From Bacillus thuringiensis (GTDB taxonomy: Bacteria > Bacillota > Bacilli > Bacillales > Bacillaceae_G), in NCBI RefSeq assembly GCF_022095615.2, contig NZ_CP155559.1, positions 5,113,501 to 5,177,500 on the forward strand: a stretch of DNA of 64,000 bases, written 5' to 3'. Position numbers and translations under genes: made by a program. The number at the start of each line of letters is the position of its first letter. The first letter of the stretch is position 1. Positions 54,422-63,194 of this stretch are shown piece by piece. The notes under the pieces are model-generated. The model was given only the letters and a program-made list of their open reading frames with translations, was not told the DNA's origin and did no database searches.

Positions 54422-54454
54422 AAGGGCAGCCTTAATAATAAGTCTGCCCCTTCT
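54422..54454 (-). terminator. Terminator of the acyltransferase gene
   Basis: Interrupted stem AAGGGGCAGACTTA with TAAGGCTGCCCTTT on the minus strand; T-tract moderate. Confidence 0.7.
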
Positions 54455-54470
54455 ATACTATATTCATTTT

Positions 54471-55502
54471 TTACGGAACTAATTTTTTCACAACTGGTAT
54501 TCTTTGCAATACTAACGTGATTATCAGACTAAGAACAATTGTAATCGTTACATTAATAGGTATTGCCAATATTGCATGTACACGCTCATTTACCTTAGGG
54601 AAAACCATGTACAACAAGTTATTTAACAAGAAGAAGTGAAGAATATAGATTCCAAGGCTTGCTTGATTTATAAAACGGAATAACAATGGTAATTCTCGTT
54701 CTGACTTTTGGAAAGCATATTTGAAAAATACAAATAATCCAATTGCCATCAGTACAACACCTGGTGCGAAATATCCGTACCAAAACTGCTCTAACTGTCC
54801 ATTTGCTTTTACTGTATAGTAATATGTAATAAAGAATGTACTAATAAACCCTACAAGTCCTCCAACGTAAGAAATATTTCTCCATTTTTTTGAAATATCG
54901 TAATTAGATAAATAATAACCAAGTAAGAAATACCCTACATAATTTGTAACGTAAAATAATTCAATGTTAAAGTTGATAGGATAATAATATTTCACTAAAT
55001 TGACTACAACAGACGCATATAGCCATAAAATTAAAAAGTACTCTATCTCTCTTTTTTTAGCATTCTTCACAAATATTTTCAGTAAAGGTGTAATTAAATA
55101 TATCCCTACAATCATGTATAAGAACCATAAATGTCCACCAATAGTATCCGTTAAAAAATGCTTTATCCCTTGCTTTAAAGATGCCGGGAAATATCCTGCA
55201 TATGCTCCATATGCATAAAATATAGCGCTCCAAGCTACAAAAGGTATAATCACTTTACTTGCACGCTTCTGTAAAAATTCCCCGACTGAAATATCTTTCG
55301 TTCCTTTTAACAATAAGGCTCCACTAATCATCACAAAAATCGGGACACTCGCACGTGAAATCGATTCAAATAAGTTACCAGCCATCCAGCGTGATACGTT
55401 ATTTGCATCTAACATAGAAACATAACCAGCAGAAACGTGAATTGTAACCACTGCGATTGTTGCTAATACACGCAACCAATCCATATATACTAAGCGCTTC
55501 AT
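54471..55502 (-). CDS. Acyltransferase family 3 membrane protein
   Basis: Membrane acyltransferase of 343 residues with ten hydrophobic helices (Acyl_transf_3, OafA/WecH-like). The motif YMDWLRVLATIAVVTIHVSAG at 6-26, with Arg and the catalytic-type His, and SVPIFVMISGALLL near 52 are characteristic. HLWFLYMIVGIYLITPLL near 124 is the third conserved stretch. Such enzymes O-acetylate sugars of surface glycans using acetyl-CoA from inside the cell. It is monocistronic. The substrate glycan is unknown; one of the polymers built by neighbouring genes is plausible. Confidence 0.88.
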   Translation of the reverse strand: MKRLVYMDWLRVLATIAVVTIHVSAGYVSMLDANNVSRWMAGNLFESISRASVPIFVMISGALLLKGTKDISVGEFLQKRASKVIIPFVAWSAIFYAYGAYAGYFPASLKQGIKHFLTDTIGGHLWFLYMIVGIYLITPLLKIFVKNAKKREIEYFLILWLYASVVVNLVKYYYPINFNIELFYVTNYVGYFLLGYYLSNYDISKKWRNISYVGGLVGFISTFFITYYYTVKANGQLEQFWYGYFAPGVVLMAIGLFVFFKYAFQKSERELPLLFRFINQASLGIYILHFFLLNNLLYMVFPKVNERVHAILAIPINVTITIVLSLIITLVLQRIPVVKKLVP

Positions 55503-55650
55503 TAACAGCCCTCCTAAATTTACCTATTTAACTTTTCTTTTCCAAACATAATTTTACATCAAATAATGCTATGTTTAAACACATTTTAGTTATATGAACT
55601 TACAACATAGGCGGCTAAATTTTAATTTTTAAATATAAACATGAAAACCT

Positions 55651-55723
55651 TTGACTTATGAGTGAAAATAATGTAAATTATCTTTTGGACGAACATTTTT
55701 AAACAAACTGAATAAAATATTCG
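55651..55723 (+). promoter_or_regulatory. guaC promoter with paired PurR boxes
   Basis: -35 TTGACT (55651-55656), 17 bases, -10 TAAATT (55674-55679). Two inverted PurR-type boxes follow: ACGAACATT (box core CGAACATT, 55690-55697) and, inverted, AATATTCG (55716-55723), 18 bases apart. The arrangement fits PurBox pairs (consensus AWWWCCGAACWWT), and guaC (yumD) is a known PurR target in B. subtilis. Confidence 0.7.
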
Positions 55724-55742
55724 TATTTTAGGGGTGTAAATG

Positions 55743-56726
55743 ATGGAAAACGTATTCGACTATGAAGATATTCAATTAATTCCTGCAAAATGTATTGTAA
55801 ACAGCCGCTCTGAATGTGATACAACTGTCACTTTAGGTAAACATAAATTTAAATTACCTGTCGTACCTGCAAATATGCAAACGATTATCGATGAAAGAAT
55901 CGCAACTTATTTAGCTGAAAACAATTACTTCTATATCATGCATCGTTTCCAACCAGAGAAACGTATCTCATTCATTAGAGATATGCAATCACGTGGATTA
56001 ATCGCTTCTATTAGCGTTGGTGTAAAAGAGGACGAGTATGAATTCGTACAACAATTAGCTGCTGAACAGCTTACACCTGAATACATCACGATTGATATTG
56101 CACACGGCCATTCTAATGCTGTAATCAACATGATTCAACATATTAAAAAGCATTTACCAGAAAGCTTCGTTATTGCTGGAAACGTTGGAACTCCAGAAGC
56201 GGTAAGAGAATTAGAAAACGCTGGTGCTGACGCAACAAAAGTTGGTATTGGACCTGGTAAAGTTTGTATTACTAAAATTAAAACAGGCTTTGGTACTGGT
56301 GGCTGGCAACTAGCTGCACTTCGCTGGTGCGCAAAAGCTGCAAGTAAGCCAATTATCGCTGACGGTGGTATTCGTACACACGGCGACGTAGCTAAATCTA
56401 TTCGATTTGGGGCGACTATGGTTATGGTCGGTTCTCTATTCGCTGGTCATGAAGAGTCTCCAGGGGAAACAATCGAAAAAGACGGCAAACTTTATAAAGA
56501 GTACTTCGGTTCAGCTTCTGAATTCCAAAAAGGCGAGAAGAAAAACGTTGAAGGTAAGAAAATGTTCGTTGAGCATAAAGGTTCTTTAGAAGATACTTTA
56601 ATCGAAATGGAACAAGATCTTCAATCTTCTATCTCTTATGCTGGTGGAACAAAATTAGATTCAATTCGTACTGTAGATTATGTAGTCGTGAAAAACTCTA
56701 TTTTCAACGGTGATAAAGTATATTAA
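55743..56726 (+). CDS. guaC: GMP reductase
   Basis: NADPH-dependent GMP reductase of 327 residues, converting GMP to IMP in purine salvage. TIM-barrel IMPDH/GMPR family with catalytic Cys175 in [33 protein letters not shown] begins the chain, [20 protein letters not shown] near 213 binds phosphate, and the GMPR-specific [21 protein letters not shown] flap follows. No CBS domains are present, unlike IMPDH. Two ATG codons adjoin; the second (55743) has better spacing from AGGGG. PurR boxes lie upstream. Confidence 0.95.
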   Translation: MENVFDYEDIQLIPAKCIVNSRSECDTTVTLGKHKFKLPVVPANMQTIIDERIATYLAENNYFYIMHRFQPEKRISFIRDMQSRGLIASISVGVKEDEYEFVQQLAAEQLTPEYITIDIAHGHSNAVINMIQHIKKHLPESFVIAGNVGTPEAVRELENAGADATKVGIGPGKVCITKIKTGFGTGGWQLAALRWCAKAASKPIIADGGIRTHGDVAKSIRFGATMVMVGSLFAGHEESPGETIEKDGKLYKEYFGSASEFQKGEKKNVEGKKMFVEHKGSLEDTLIEMEQDLQSSISYAGGTKLDSIRTVDYVVVKNSIFNGDKVY

Positions 56727-56741
56727 TTTTAAAATTTAACT

Positions 56742-56777
56742 CGAAGGACAAGCATTTTTATGCTTGTCCTTCTTTTC
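56742..56777 (+). terminator. Terminator of guaC
   Basis: Stem GAAGGACAAGCAT with ATGCTTGTCCTTC, then TTTTC. Confidence 0.92.
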
Positions 56778-56862
56778 ATATATAGAAATATAAAATCTTT
56801 TCATTTTACTGAATTTTCTAGTATCATGTTTTTAGATACTTATAATGAGGGGGATATAACAA

Positions 56863-58680
56863 ATGAAAAATGTAATTGAGAAACGCCATATTCGCGCAGA
56901 AGTCCCTACTGAACTAACATGGGACCTCTCTGATTTATTCGAATCTGATAAAGATTGGGAAACTGCATTACGTGTATTAACAGACAATATAAAAAAACTT
57001 GATGCGTTTAAAGGACAATTACATACTAGCCCCACTACCTTATTACATTGCCTACTTTTAGAAGAAGAGCTTTTAATGAAGTTAACAAAACTATACTCCT
57101 ATGCAAATTTAAAAGAATCAACTGATCGTACAAATCCAGTTATTCAAGCGAACTCTTCCAAAATTTCTGCTTTATGGACGAAAGTACATACTGCACTATC
57201 CTTTATCCATAATGAAATCCTCTCATTCGATGAAGGAACAATTGAAAAGTATTTACAAGAAGAAACAAAACTCGAACCTTTCCGTAAATCATTACTAGAC
57301 ATACTCAAAAAAAGGCAGCACACGCTCTCTCCTGAAACAGAAGAAGCCCTTGCTGCACTTGGCGAAGTACATAATTCTCCATACAAAATTTACGGTATGA
57401 CTAAATTAGCCGATATGGATTTTACCTCCATACAAGATGAACAAGGAAACGAACTCCCTGTATCATTTGCATTATTTGAAAGCAAATATGAGTTCTCTCC
57501 AAGCGCAGACATACGTAGACAAGCATACTCATCATTTGTCTCCACCTTGAAACGATATAAAAATACAGTGGCAACAACATATGCGACTGAAGTAAAAAAA
57601 CAAGTAACACTCTCTCGTTTACGCAAATTTGAATCTGTTACTCATATGCTTTTAGAACCTCAAAAAGTTCCACTTGAAATGTATAACAATCAACTTGATA
57701 TCATTTATAAAGAATTAGCGCCTCATATGCGCCGTTTTGCAGATTTAAAAAAGACAGTATTAGGACTCGATCAAATGCTGTTCTGCGACTTACATGCGCC
57801 TTTAGATCCTGAATTTAATCCAACCATCACATACGAAGAGGCTGGAAAACTCATTCAAGACTCTTTACAAGTATTGGGCGATGAATATGGTTCCATTATC
57901 GAAAAAGGATTTAAAGAGAGATGGGTCGATCTTGCAGATAATGTAGGGAAATCAACAGGGGCATTTTGTTCAAGTCCATATGGTTCCCATCCATACATTT
58001 TAATTACATGGCAAAATACGATGCGTGGATGCTTCACATTAGCCCATGAATTTGGGCATGCTGGTCATTTTTATTTAGCAAATAAAAACCAGCGTATTAT
58101 GAATGTACGTCCATCTATGTACTTCGTTGAAGCACCATCTACGATGAACGAATTACTATTAGCCCAGCATTTATTAGCGACAACTGACGATAAGAGAATG
58201 CGTAGATGGGTAATTCTGCAACTACTCGGCACATATTATCATAACTTCGTTACTCACTTACTTGAGGGAGAATATCAAAGAAGAGTATACACGCTGGCAG
58301 AAGAAGGCGGAGCACTTACAGCTACAACTTTAACTGAAATAAAAACAAATGTACTTTCTACATTCTGGGGAAATTCTGTAGAAATTGACGAAGGCGCTGG
58401 CTTAACTTGGATGCGTCAACCTCATTACTATATGGGCTTATATTCTTACACCTATTCCGCAGGCCTCACTGCATCTACTGCGGTAGCTCAAATGATTAAA
58501 GAGGAAGGGCAACCTGCCGTTAATCGCTGGTTAGATGTACTTCGCGCTGGTGGTACAATGAAACCACTTGAATTAATGAAACATGCCGGAGTAGATATGT
58601 CAAAACCAGATGCAATCCGTAAAGCTGTTTCTTACGTTGGTTCCTTAATTGATGAATTAGAACGCTCTTATCAAGAATAA
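56863..58680 (+). CDS. pepF: Oligoendopeptidase F (M3 family)
   Basis: Cytosolic zinc metallopeptidase of 605 residues that degrades peptides of roughly 7-17 residues. The gluzincin motif HEFGH (FTLAHEFGHAGHFY, near 389) and a downstream third-ligand Glu in STMNELLLAQHLL near 418 are intact. The opening RAEVPTELTWDLSDLFESD is the PepF N-terminal signature, and SYTYSAGLTAS near 533 matches the late substrate-binding Tyr segment. SD GAGGGGG is about ten bases from the ATG. It is monocistronic between two terminators. Confidence 0.94.
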   Translation: MKNVIEKRHIRAEVPTELTWDLSDLFESDKDWETALRVLTDNIKKLDAFKGQLHTSPTTLLHCLLLEEELLMKLTKLYSYANLKESTDRTNPVIQANSSKISALWTKVHTALSFIHNEILSFDEGTIEKYLQEETKLEPFRKSLLDILKKRQHTLSPETEEALAALGEVHNSPYKIYGMTKLADMDFTSIQDEQGNELPVSFALFESKYEFSPSADIRRQAYSSFVSTLKRYKNTVATTYATEVKKQVTLSRLRKFESVTHMLLEPQKVPLEMYNNQLDIIYKELAPHMRRFADLKKTVLGLDQMLFCDLHAPLDPEFNPTITYEEAGKLIQDSLQVLGDEYGSIIEKGFKERWVDLADNVGKSTGAFCSSPYGSHPYILITWQNTMRGCFTLAHEFGHAGHFYLANKNQRIMNVRPSMYFVEAPSTMNELLLAQHLLATTDDKRMRRWVILQLLGTYYHNFVTHLLEGEYQRRVYTLAEEGGALTATTLTEIKTNVLSTFWGNSVEIDEGAGLTWMRQPHYYMGLYSYTYSAGLTASTAVAQMIKEEGQPAVNRWLDVLRAGGTMKPLELMKHAGVDMSKPDAIRKAVSYVGSLIDELERSYQE

Positions 58681-58683
58681 AAA

Positions 58684-58713
58684 ATAAGCCCTCGCTTTAT
58701 GAGGGCTTGTTTC
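58684..58713. terminator. Bidirectional terminator
   Basis: Stem AAGCCCTC with GAGGGCTT between convergent pepF and the radical SAM gene. Confidence 0.85.
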
Positions 58714-58717
58714 ATAT

Positions 58718-59596
58718 TTATTTTCCAAATCTTTTACGGTATCCACATTTCCTGCATAGCTCTTCGACTGCAACTCTTTTCGAAAATCCATCGACAATAT
58801 TTGTTGCTCTTTCACCTTCTATAATATTAGAAAATGAGTCATTATTAATATTCCCAAGGTTAATAATCCCCTCACCATCTAAACAACAAGGAATAACCGT
58901 TCCGTTCGCTAAAATACCTGCTTGATTTCGAAGACCATGACAGAATCCTTTTCCATCATCCTCTTCTTCATGTAATGCCGGCCACTGGAATTCATAGTCT
59001 TGATTAATAAAGACACGTTCCGCAATTTTTATACCTTTTCCTGGTGTAAGCTTCTCTTCGATTTGATAAGATAGACCAAACTCATTTTCAATGATGGATA
59101 ATAAATCTCTATTTTTCTGGATTTCAGCATTCGTTTTATTATCCTGAGTTAAATTCCATAACCGTAGTGAAACAATTAAATCCGATTGACTTGTCGCCTC
59201 TCTAATAAAGGAAAGTATACTTCTTACATAACCCTCTTTATCTTGCGAACCTGGATGTCCATCAAAACTGTGCAGTGAAAAATTCATTTGTCTTAACGCA
59301 GGTTTATTTAACAGTCTATGCCTTCTCTTATTAATTAACGTTCCGTTCGTTGTAATATTAACTTTAAACCCTTTTTCATGGCTTAAATCTAACAATTGAT
59401 CTATTTTTGGATGGAGCAATGGCTCACCCTTCACGTGCAAATAAATGTAGTCTGTGTGAGGTTTAATTTGGTCTAATCTTTTCGCAAAATCCTCCACAGA
59501 AATGAATTGCTTCTGCCTTTCCGTCGGCGGACAAAAGCTGCACGCAAGATTACATACACTCGTAATCTCCAAGTAAAACTTTTTAAACTTCTTCAC
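58718..59596 (-). CDS. Radical SAM/SPASM domain protein
   Basis: Protein of 292 residues with a radical SAM core. The [4Fe-4S] cluster motif CxxxCxxC is Cys15, Cys19 and Cys22 (TSVCNLACSFCPP), followed by KGEPLLHP near 56, the GGE-like SAM-binding loop, and NITTNGTLI near 80. The C-terminal quarter holds further Cys residues (GFCHG, VIPCCLDGEG, ELCRKCGYR) typical of a SPASM domain that binds auxiliary clusters. Many SPASM enzymes modify ribosomal peptides, but no precursor peptide was seen next to it. The substrate is unknown. Confidence 0.88.
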   Translation of the reverse strand: MKKFKKFYLEITSVCNLACSFCPPTERQKQFISVEDFAKRLDQIKPHTDYIYLHVKGEPLLHPKIDQLLDLSHEKGFKVNITTNGTLINKRRHRLLNKPALRQMNFSLHSFDGHPGSQDKEGYVRSILSFIREATSQSDLIVSLRLWNLTQDNKTNAEIQKNRDLLSIIENEFGLSYQIEEKLTPGKGIKIAERVFINQDYEFQWPALHEEEDDGKGFCHGLRNQAGILANGTVIPCCLDGEGIINLGNINNDSFSNIIEGERATNIVDGFSKRVAVEELCRKCGYRKRFGK

Positions 59597-59700
59597 CTTT
59601 AATTCCTCACTTCTATGACTACTTATACTTTTTTCCTCTTCATATTACATCACACTTTTTTAGAAATAGAAACATACTTATTTCAGGAAATAAAAGTTTA

Positions 59701-60312
59701 CTACATAAAATACTTCTTTAACCTCTTTTTAATTTCCAGAAGTTGCATATAACTATCATGTTTTCTATCTTTAATCTCTTGAATACCTCTCTCAAGGATT
59801 TCTTTCGCTTTCTCTTCTTGCCCTGACATCATATAAAAATCACATACTTTTTCATAAAAAATAATCGGACTTCTTGTAGCATACTCTGCCGCAGTATTCC
59901 AATCATCAATTTGCGAATAATAGGGAATCCCAATATTCATTACATTCCCTACAAACACACTAAATTCCGTTTTATCACATTCTGAATTCGTGAGCTTCCA
60001 GTACTGGGCCTTCCCTTTCCATCCTGGAATATTCCACTCTGCATCTCCAGCTATTGCATCATTGACTGGTCTATCTCCCCATTGGTCTTTATACCATTTT
60101 GCATACTTTTTTGACGTAACATCCCACATAGTCCAAAACTCACAATAATTTTCAGATTTCCATGTACTGAGCGGAAAGCTAAAGTTTAGTTCAAAGTCAC
60201 CTTGTTTACGAGAAAATTTAGGTACACTCTTAGCATAACGAAAGCCCCATCTTTCTAGTTCATCCACTAAAAATTTTTCTATATGTAAACTTAGTAGTTG
60301 TTTTGGCTTCAT
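59701..60312 (-). CDS. Protein of unknown function, DUF4304-like
   Basis: Soluble protein of 203 residues that I can only loosely place. The N-terminal half (LHIEKFLVDELERWGFRYAKS, then FELNFSFPLSTW) has the helix-strand order of DUF4304-like proteins, in which a strongly hydrophobic long strand follows a basic region. Trp and Lys are abundant. The C-terminal third (about 150-203) reads as two amphipathic helices resembling a TPR-like unit (AKEILERGIQEIKDR). No catalytic motif or signal peptide is visible. It lies alone between the radical SAM gene and rlmH. Confidence 0.7.
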   Translation of the reverse strand: MKPKQLLSLHIEKFLVDELERWGFRYAKSVPKFSRKQGDFELNFSFPLSTWKSENYCEFWTMWDVTSKKYAKWYKDQWGDRPVNDAIAGDAEWNIPGWKGKAQYWKLTNSECDKTEFSVFVGNVMNIGIPYYSQIDDWNTAAEYATRSPIIFYEKVCDFYMMSGQEEKAKEILERGIQEIKDRKHDSYMQLLEIKKRLKKYFM

Positions 60313-60343
60313 ACAGTTCCCCTATTACATATTATGAAATATA

Positions 60344-60370
60344 GAAAACGGCCACATCTGTAGCCGTTTG
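60344..60370 (-). terminator. Terminator of rlmH
   Basis: Stem AAACGGC with GCCGTTT, then TTTC-TAT on the minus strand, 15 bases past the rlmH stop. Confidence 0.7.
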
Positions 60371-60382
60371 AATGTACTATTA

Positions 60383-60862
60383 CTATTTATGATACGGTTC
60401 ACCACGATTAATACGAAATGCCCTATACACTTGCTCAAGCAATACTAATCGCATTAATTGGTGTGGTAATGTCATCTTTGAAAAAGAAAGAGATTCATTT
60501 GAGCGCTTCATTACTTCTGAACTTAGTCCAAGTGATCCTCCAATTACAAAGGCAACTTTACTCTTTCCATATGTAGCAAGACGATCTAAGCTTACTGCAA
60601 ATTCTTCTGATGATTTTTGCTTTCCTTCTATCGCTAACGCAATCACATGCGTATCATCAGAAATTTTATCCAGTATACGTATACCTTCTTTTTCTTTTAC
60701 AATTAACATTTCTGCTTCACTTAAATTTTCTGGTGCCTTTTCATCTGGCAATTCAATTACTTCTACTTTTGCGTAAGAAGATAATCGTTTTAAATATTCT
60801 GCTATACCTTGTTTTAAGTACTTTTCTTTTAATTTCCCAATTGAAATAATCGAGATATTCAC
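60383..60862 (-). CDS. rlmH: 23S rRNA pseudouridine-1915 N3-methyltransferase
   Basis: SPOUT methyltransferase of 159 residues (yydA in B. subtilis, orfX in staphylococci) that methylates pseudouridine 1915 in helix 69 of 23S rRNA with SAM. The chain from GTG 60862 begins with [22 protein letters not shown]. The SAM-knot residues [15 protein letters not shown] near 104 and [20 protein letters not shown] near 132 are the family motifs, ending RGEPYHK. AAGGTGGGG sits seven bases before the GTG; a longer frame to 60982 would add 40 unrelated residues. Its 3' end keeps the TATCATAAA sequence used as the SCC attachment site in staphylococci. Confidence 0.95.
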   Translation of the reverse strand: MNISIISIGKLKEKYLKQGIAEYLKRLSSYAKVEVIELPDEKAPENLSEAEMLIVKEKEGIRILDKISDDTHVIALAIEGKQKSSEEFAVSLDRLATYGKSKVAFVIGGSLGLSSEVMKRSNESLSFSKMTLPHQLMRLVLLEQVYRAFRINRGEPYHK

Positions 60863-61057
60863 ATTTATTCCCCACCTTACAAACACGTTATCCACAGGAC
60901 TTATCCACATATCCACAAATGTTACCCACATATTGTGTGAGAATCTGTGTTCGATACAACATATGTCGCCTCGTTTTGACAAAATTCACATGTTTTTTTC
61001 TCTTTTTTTGAGTTATCCACATTGTTGATAACCGGCGCGACTTCACACTCATCCACA
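60855..61057 (+). other. DnaA-box cluster near rlmH
   Basis: Seven DnaA-box-like 9-mers in one orientation. TTATCCACA exactly at 60888-60896, 60901-60909 and 61013-61021; one-base variants ATATCCACA (60909-60917), ATATTCACA (60855-60863), TTACCCACA (60922-60930) and TCATCCACA (61049-61057). The consensus is TTATNCACA. The cluster spans the rlmH leader and the small CxxH/CxxC gene. B. subtilis also has a DnaA-binding region at yydA (rlmH). Confidence 0.8.
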
Positions 61058-61107
61058 ATAATATCTAAAGCTAACTCAACATGCTCTAAACAACAAGGTA
61101 AATTCAT
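60922..61107 (-). CDS. CxxH/CxxC small protein
   Basis: Small protein of 61 residues. An N-terminal CCLEH (CxxH) and a later CEFC (CxxC) could make a zinc knuckle; the last residues TDSHTICG are conserved in this Bacillus group of CxxH/CxxC proteins (YyzF-like). ATG 61107 is chosen: GAGGTG is eight bases upstream, and the longer frame would start with the GTG inside that site. It lies between htrC and rlmH as in other bacilli. DnaA boxes fall within its coding sequence. Function is unknown. Confidence 0.8.
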   Translation of the reverse strand: MNLPCCLEHVELALDIIVDECEVAPVINNVDNSKKEKKTCEFCQNEATYVVSNTDSHTICG

Positions 61108-61134
61108 ATTCTTCACCTCACTTTTCTACAATAG

Positions 61135-61164
61135 AAAACAGGAGGTAGGCCCTCCTGTTTTTAA
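61135..61164 (-). terminator. Terminator after htrC
   Basis: Stem AAAACAGGAGG with CCTCCTGTTTT and an adjoining T-run that includes the htrC stop. Confidence 0.88.
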
Positions 61165-62336
61165 TACTTTTGAATGCCTAGTTTAACCGTTGTTGTTGCT
61201 CGTTTTGTACCACGATAAAACGTAAGAGTCATTTTATCATTAATTTTTTTATCATATAAGGCCGTACGGAATCCGATAATATCGCGAACCGGTTTTCCAT
61301 CTACTGCTACAATCACATCGTGTTCTCGTAAACCAGCATCTACACCCGGCGAAGGACTTTTCACATCTAAAATGCAAACTCCCTCTGTTACATTGCCTGG
61401 TAGATGCAATGTTTTTGCCCAATGGTAATTTGGAATCTCATTTAACGATCTAAGTTCAATTCCAATATACGGTCTCCTTACTTTTCCGTACTTCTCTAAT
61501 TCATTCATAATTGGAACAGCTCTAGTAACTGGAATAGCTAGCCCAATTCCTTCTACTTCTTTTGCTGCAATTTTCATTGAGTTAATGCCAATTAATTGAC
61601 CTGCCGCATTTACAAGCGCACCACCACTATTACCTGGATTAATTGCTGCGTCTGTTTGCAATACTTCTACTTGCCAATCGTAATGTCCATCTTGATCCAA
61701 ATCTACAGGAACAATACGTTCCTTAGCCGAAATAATGCCTTGTGTGACGGTTCCAGAAAATTGCAGCCCGAGTGGGTTTCCAATCGCAATGACCGGTTCT
61801 CCTCTACGAACAGTATTAGAATCGCCAATCTCAATTATTTTTTTCACATGCTTTGCATCTATTTCTAGTACAGCCAAATCTGTGACTACATCGGTTCCTA
61901 ATACTTTTCCCGGAACCTTCTTACCATCACTTAAACTTACTTCAATACGATTTGCTCCAGCAACAACATGATTATTCGTTACAATATAAGCTTGGCCATC
62001 TGCTTTTTTATAAATTACACCCGATCCTGTACCAGCTTCTGAATCTGCCTCTGAAAAATTATCTCGTTGAATATTAATAACACCAACAACAGCTTCAGAT
62101 GCACGATCAACAGCATCAACAAAGCTAATCTGTTTAATTCCTTGAGCTTCGGCCATATTACTTCCACTTGCTTCAGCTTGCGGAAGCGCGCCCCCATCAT
62201 TTGCAAATAAAGGAGCTCCAAATGCAAATAACGAAGCTCCTACAATTGTTCCTGCTATGCTAGAAATAACAATACCTTTATGCTTCTTTTTCCCTGCACG
62301 TTTCATACGATAATTTTCTTCATCAATAAAGGACAT
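61161..62336 (-). CDS. htrC: HtrA-like membrane-anchored serine protease
   Basis: DegP/HtrA-type protease of 391 residues. A single N-terminal helix (about 21-44, after a basic KKKHKG segment) anchors it with the catalytic domain outside. The triad is His in VTNNHVV near 121, Asp in VTDLAVLE near 151 and Ser in NPGNSGGALV near 235. A PDZ domain (about 300-388) has the carboxylate-binding PYIGIELRS strand. It is the yycK/htrC (yyxA) gene that follows walJ in Bacillus, possibly part of the wal operon. Protein quality control at the cell surface is likely. Confidence 0.94.
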   Translation of the reverse strand: MSFIDEENYRMKRAGKKKHKGIVISSIAGTIVGASLFAFGAPLFANDGGALPQAEASGSNMAEAQGIKQISFVDAVDRASEAVVGVINIQRDNFSEADSEAGTGSGVIYKKADGQAYIVTNNHVVAGANRIEVSLSDGKKVPGKVLGTDVVTDLAVLEIDAKHVKKIIEIGDSNTVRRGEPVIAIGNPLGLQFSGTVTQGIISAKERIVPVDLDQDGHYDWQVEVLQTDAAINPGNSGGALVNAAGQLIGINSMKIAAKEVEGIGLAIPVTRAVPIMNELEKYGKVRRPYIGIELRSLNEIPNYHWAKTLHLPGNVTEGVCILDVKSPSPGVDAGLREHDVIVAVDGKPVRDIIGFRTALYDKKINDKMTLTFYRGTKRATTTVKLGIQKY

Positions 62337-62399
62337 ATTTGTTCACCCATCTTCCTGAAAACAACTATATTCACCTTTATTGTTTACTAAAATGAAGAA

Positions 62400-63194
62400 T
62401 TATACGTATTGAATTTTTGTAGGCATTTTTGGATCTGTATCATGGATTTCAAAGGCTTCTCCTACTCCGAACCCTTTTTCCTCTAACACTTGTGATACTG
62501 ACATACGCGCTAGTTCCTTCATGTTATTATCTAAACTTAAATGGGCTAAATAAATATGTTTTGTCTCATCTGTAATTACATCTGCCATCGCTAATGCAGC
62601 GTCTTCATTACAAACGTGCCCCACATCACTTAAAATACGTCGCTTAATACTCCACGGATAACGTCCCATACGAAGCATTTCCACGTCATGATTACTTTCA
62701 AACACGAAAGCATTAGCCCCCTTAATCACACCTTTCATACGGTCACTCACGTATCCCGTATCTGTAATAAGGGCTAACTTTCTATTATTGTTATGAAAAG
62801 CATAGAACATCGGCTCTGCCGCATCATGAGAAACTCCAAATGATTCAACCTCAATATCACCGAATGTTTTCACATCCCCAACTGAGAAAATAAACTTTTG
62901 CTCAGTTGGGATATTTCCTATTAAATGTTCCATTGCATTCCATGTTTTCTCATTTGCATAAATAGGTAAATCATATTTACGTGCCAATACACCTAAACCT
63001 TTAATATGATCACTATGTTCATGTGTTACAAGAATACCTGATACATCATTTATATTTAGTTCTGCCTGTTTAAATAAAGCCTCTGTTGCTTTACCACTTA
63101 AACCTGCATCGACAAGTAATTTTTTTTCATCTGTTCCTACATATAGCATATTCCCTGTACTTCCACTTGCAAGTACGCTAAAGTGCAAACCCAT
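62400..63194 (-). CDS. walJ: MBL-fold metallohydrolase WalJ (YycJ)
   Basis: Metallo-beta-lactamase fold enzyme of 264 residues. [11 protein letters not shown] near 56-66 supplies the HxHxDH metal ligands, with DAGLS near 31 and DTGYVSD near 146 giving the bridging Asp. YycJ-type proteins have been linked to nuclease activity and to coordination of replication with cell-wall control. It is cytosolic. Its 5' end overlaps walI by 17 bases, so it is translated as part of the wal operon. Confidence 0.94.
   Translation of the reverse strand: MGLHFSVLASGSTGNMLYVGTDEKKLLVDAGLSGKATEALFKQAELNINDVSGILVTHEHSDHIKGLGVLARKYDLPIYANEKTWNAMEHLIGNIPTEQKFIFSVGDVKTFGDIEVESFGVSHDAAEPMFYAFHNNNRKLALITDTGYVSDRMKGVIKGANAFVFESNHDVEMLRMGRYPWSIKRRILSDVGHVCNEDAALAMADVITDETKHIYLAHLSLDNNMKELARMSVSQVLEEKGFGVGEAFEIHDTDPKMPTKIQYV

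Noticed and set aside
58718..60312. RiPP biosynthesis cluster around the radical SAM/SPASM protein
   Set aside because: No short precursor-like frame with a ribosome site, and no protease or exporter gene, was seen beside it; the neighbours are pepF, an unknown protein and rlmH.
60383..60410. Possible SCC-type attachment site at the 3' end of rlmH
   Set aside because: The TATCATAAA core is simply the conserved rlmH coding end. No second copy, recombinase or inserted element lies next to it.
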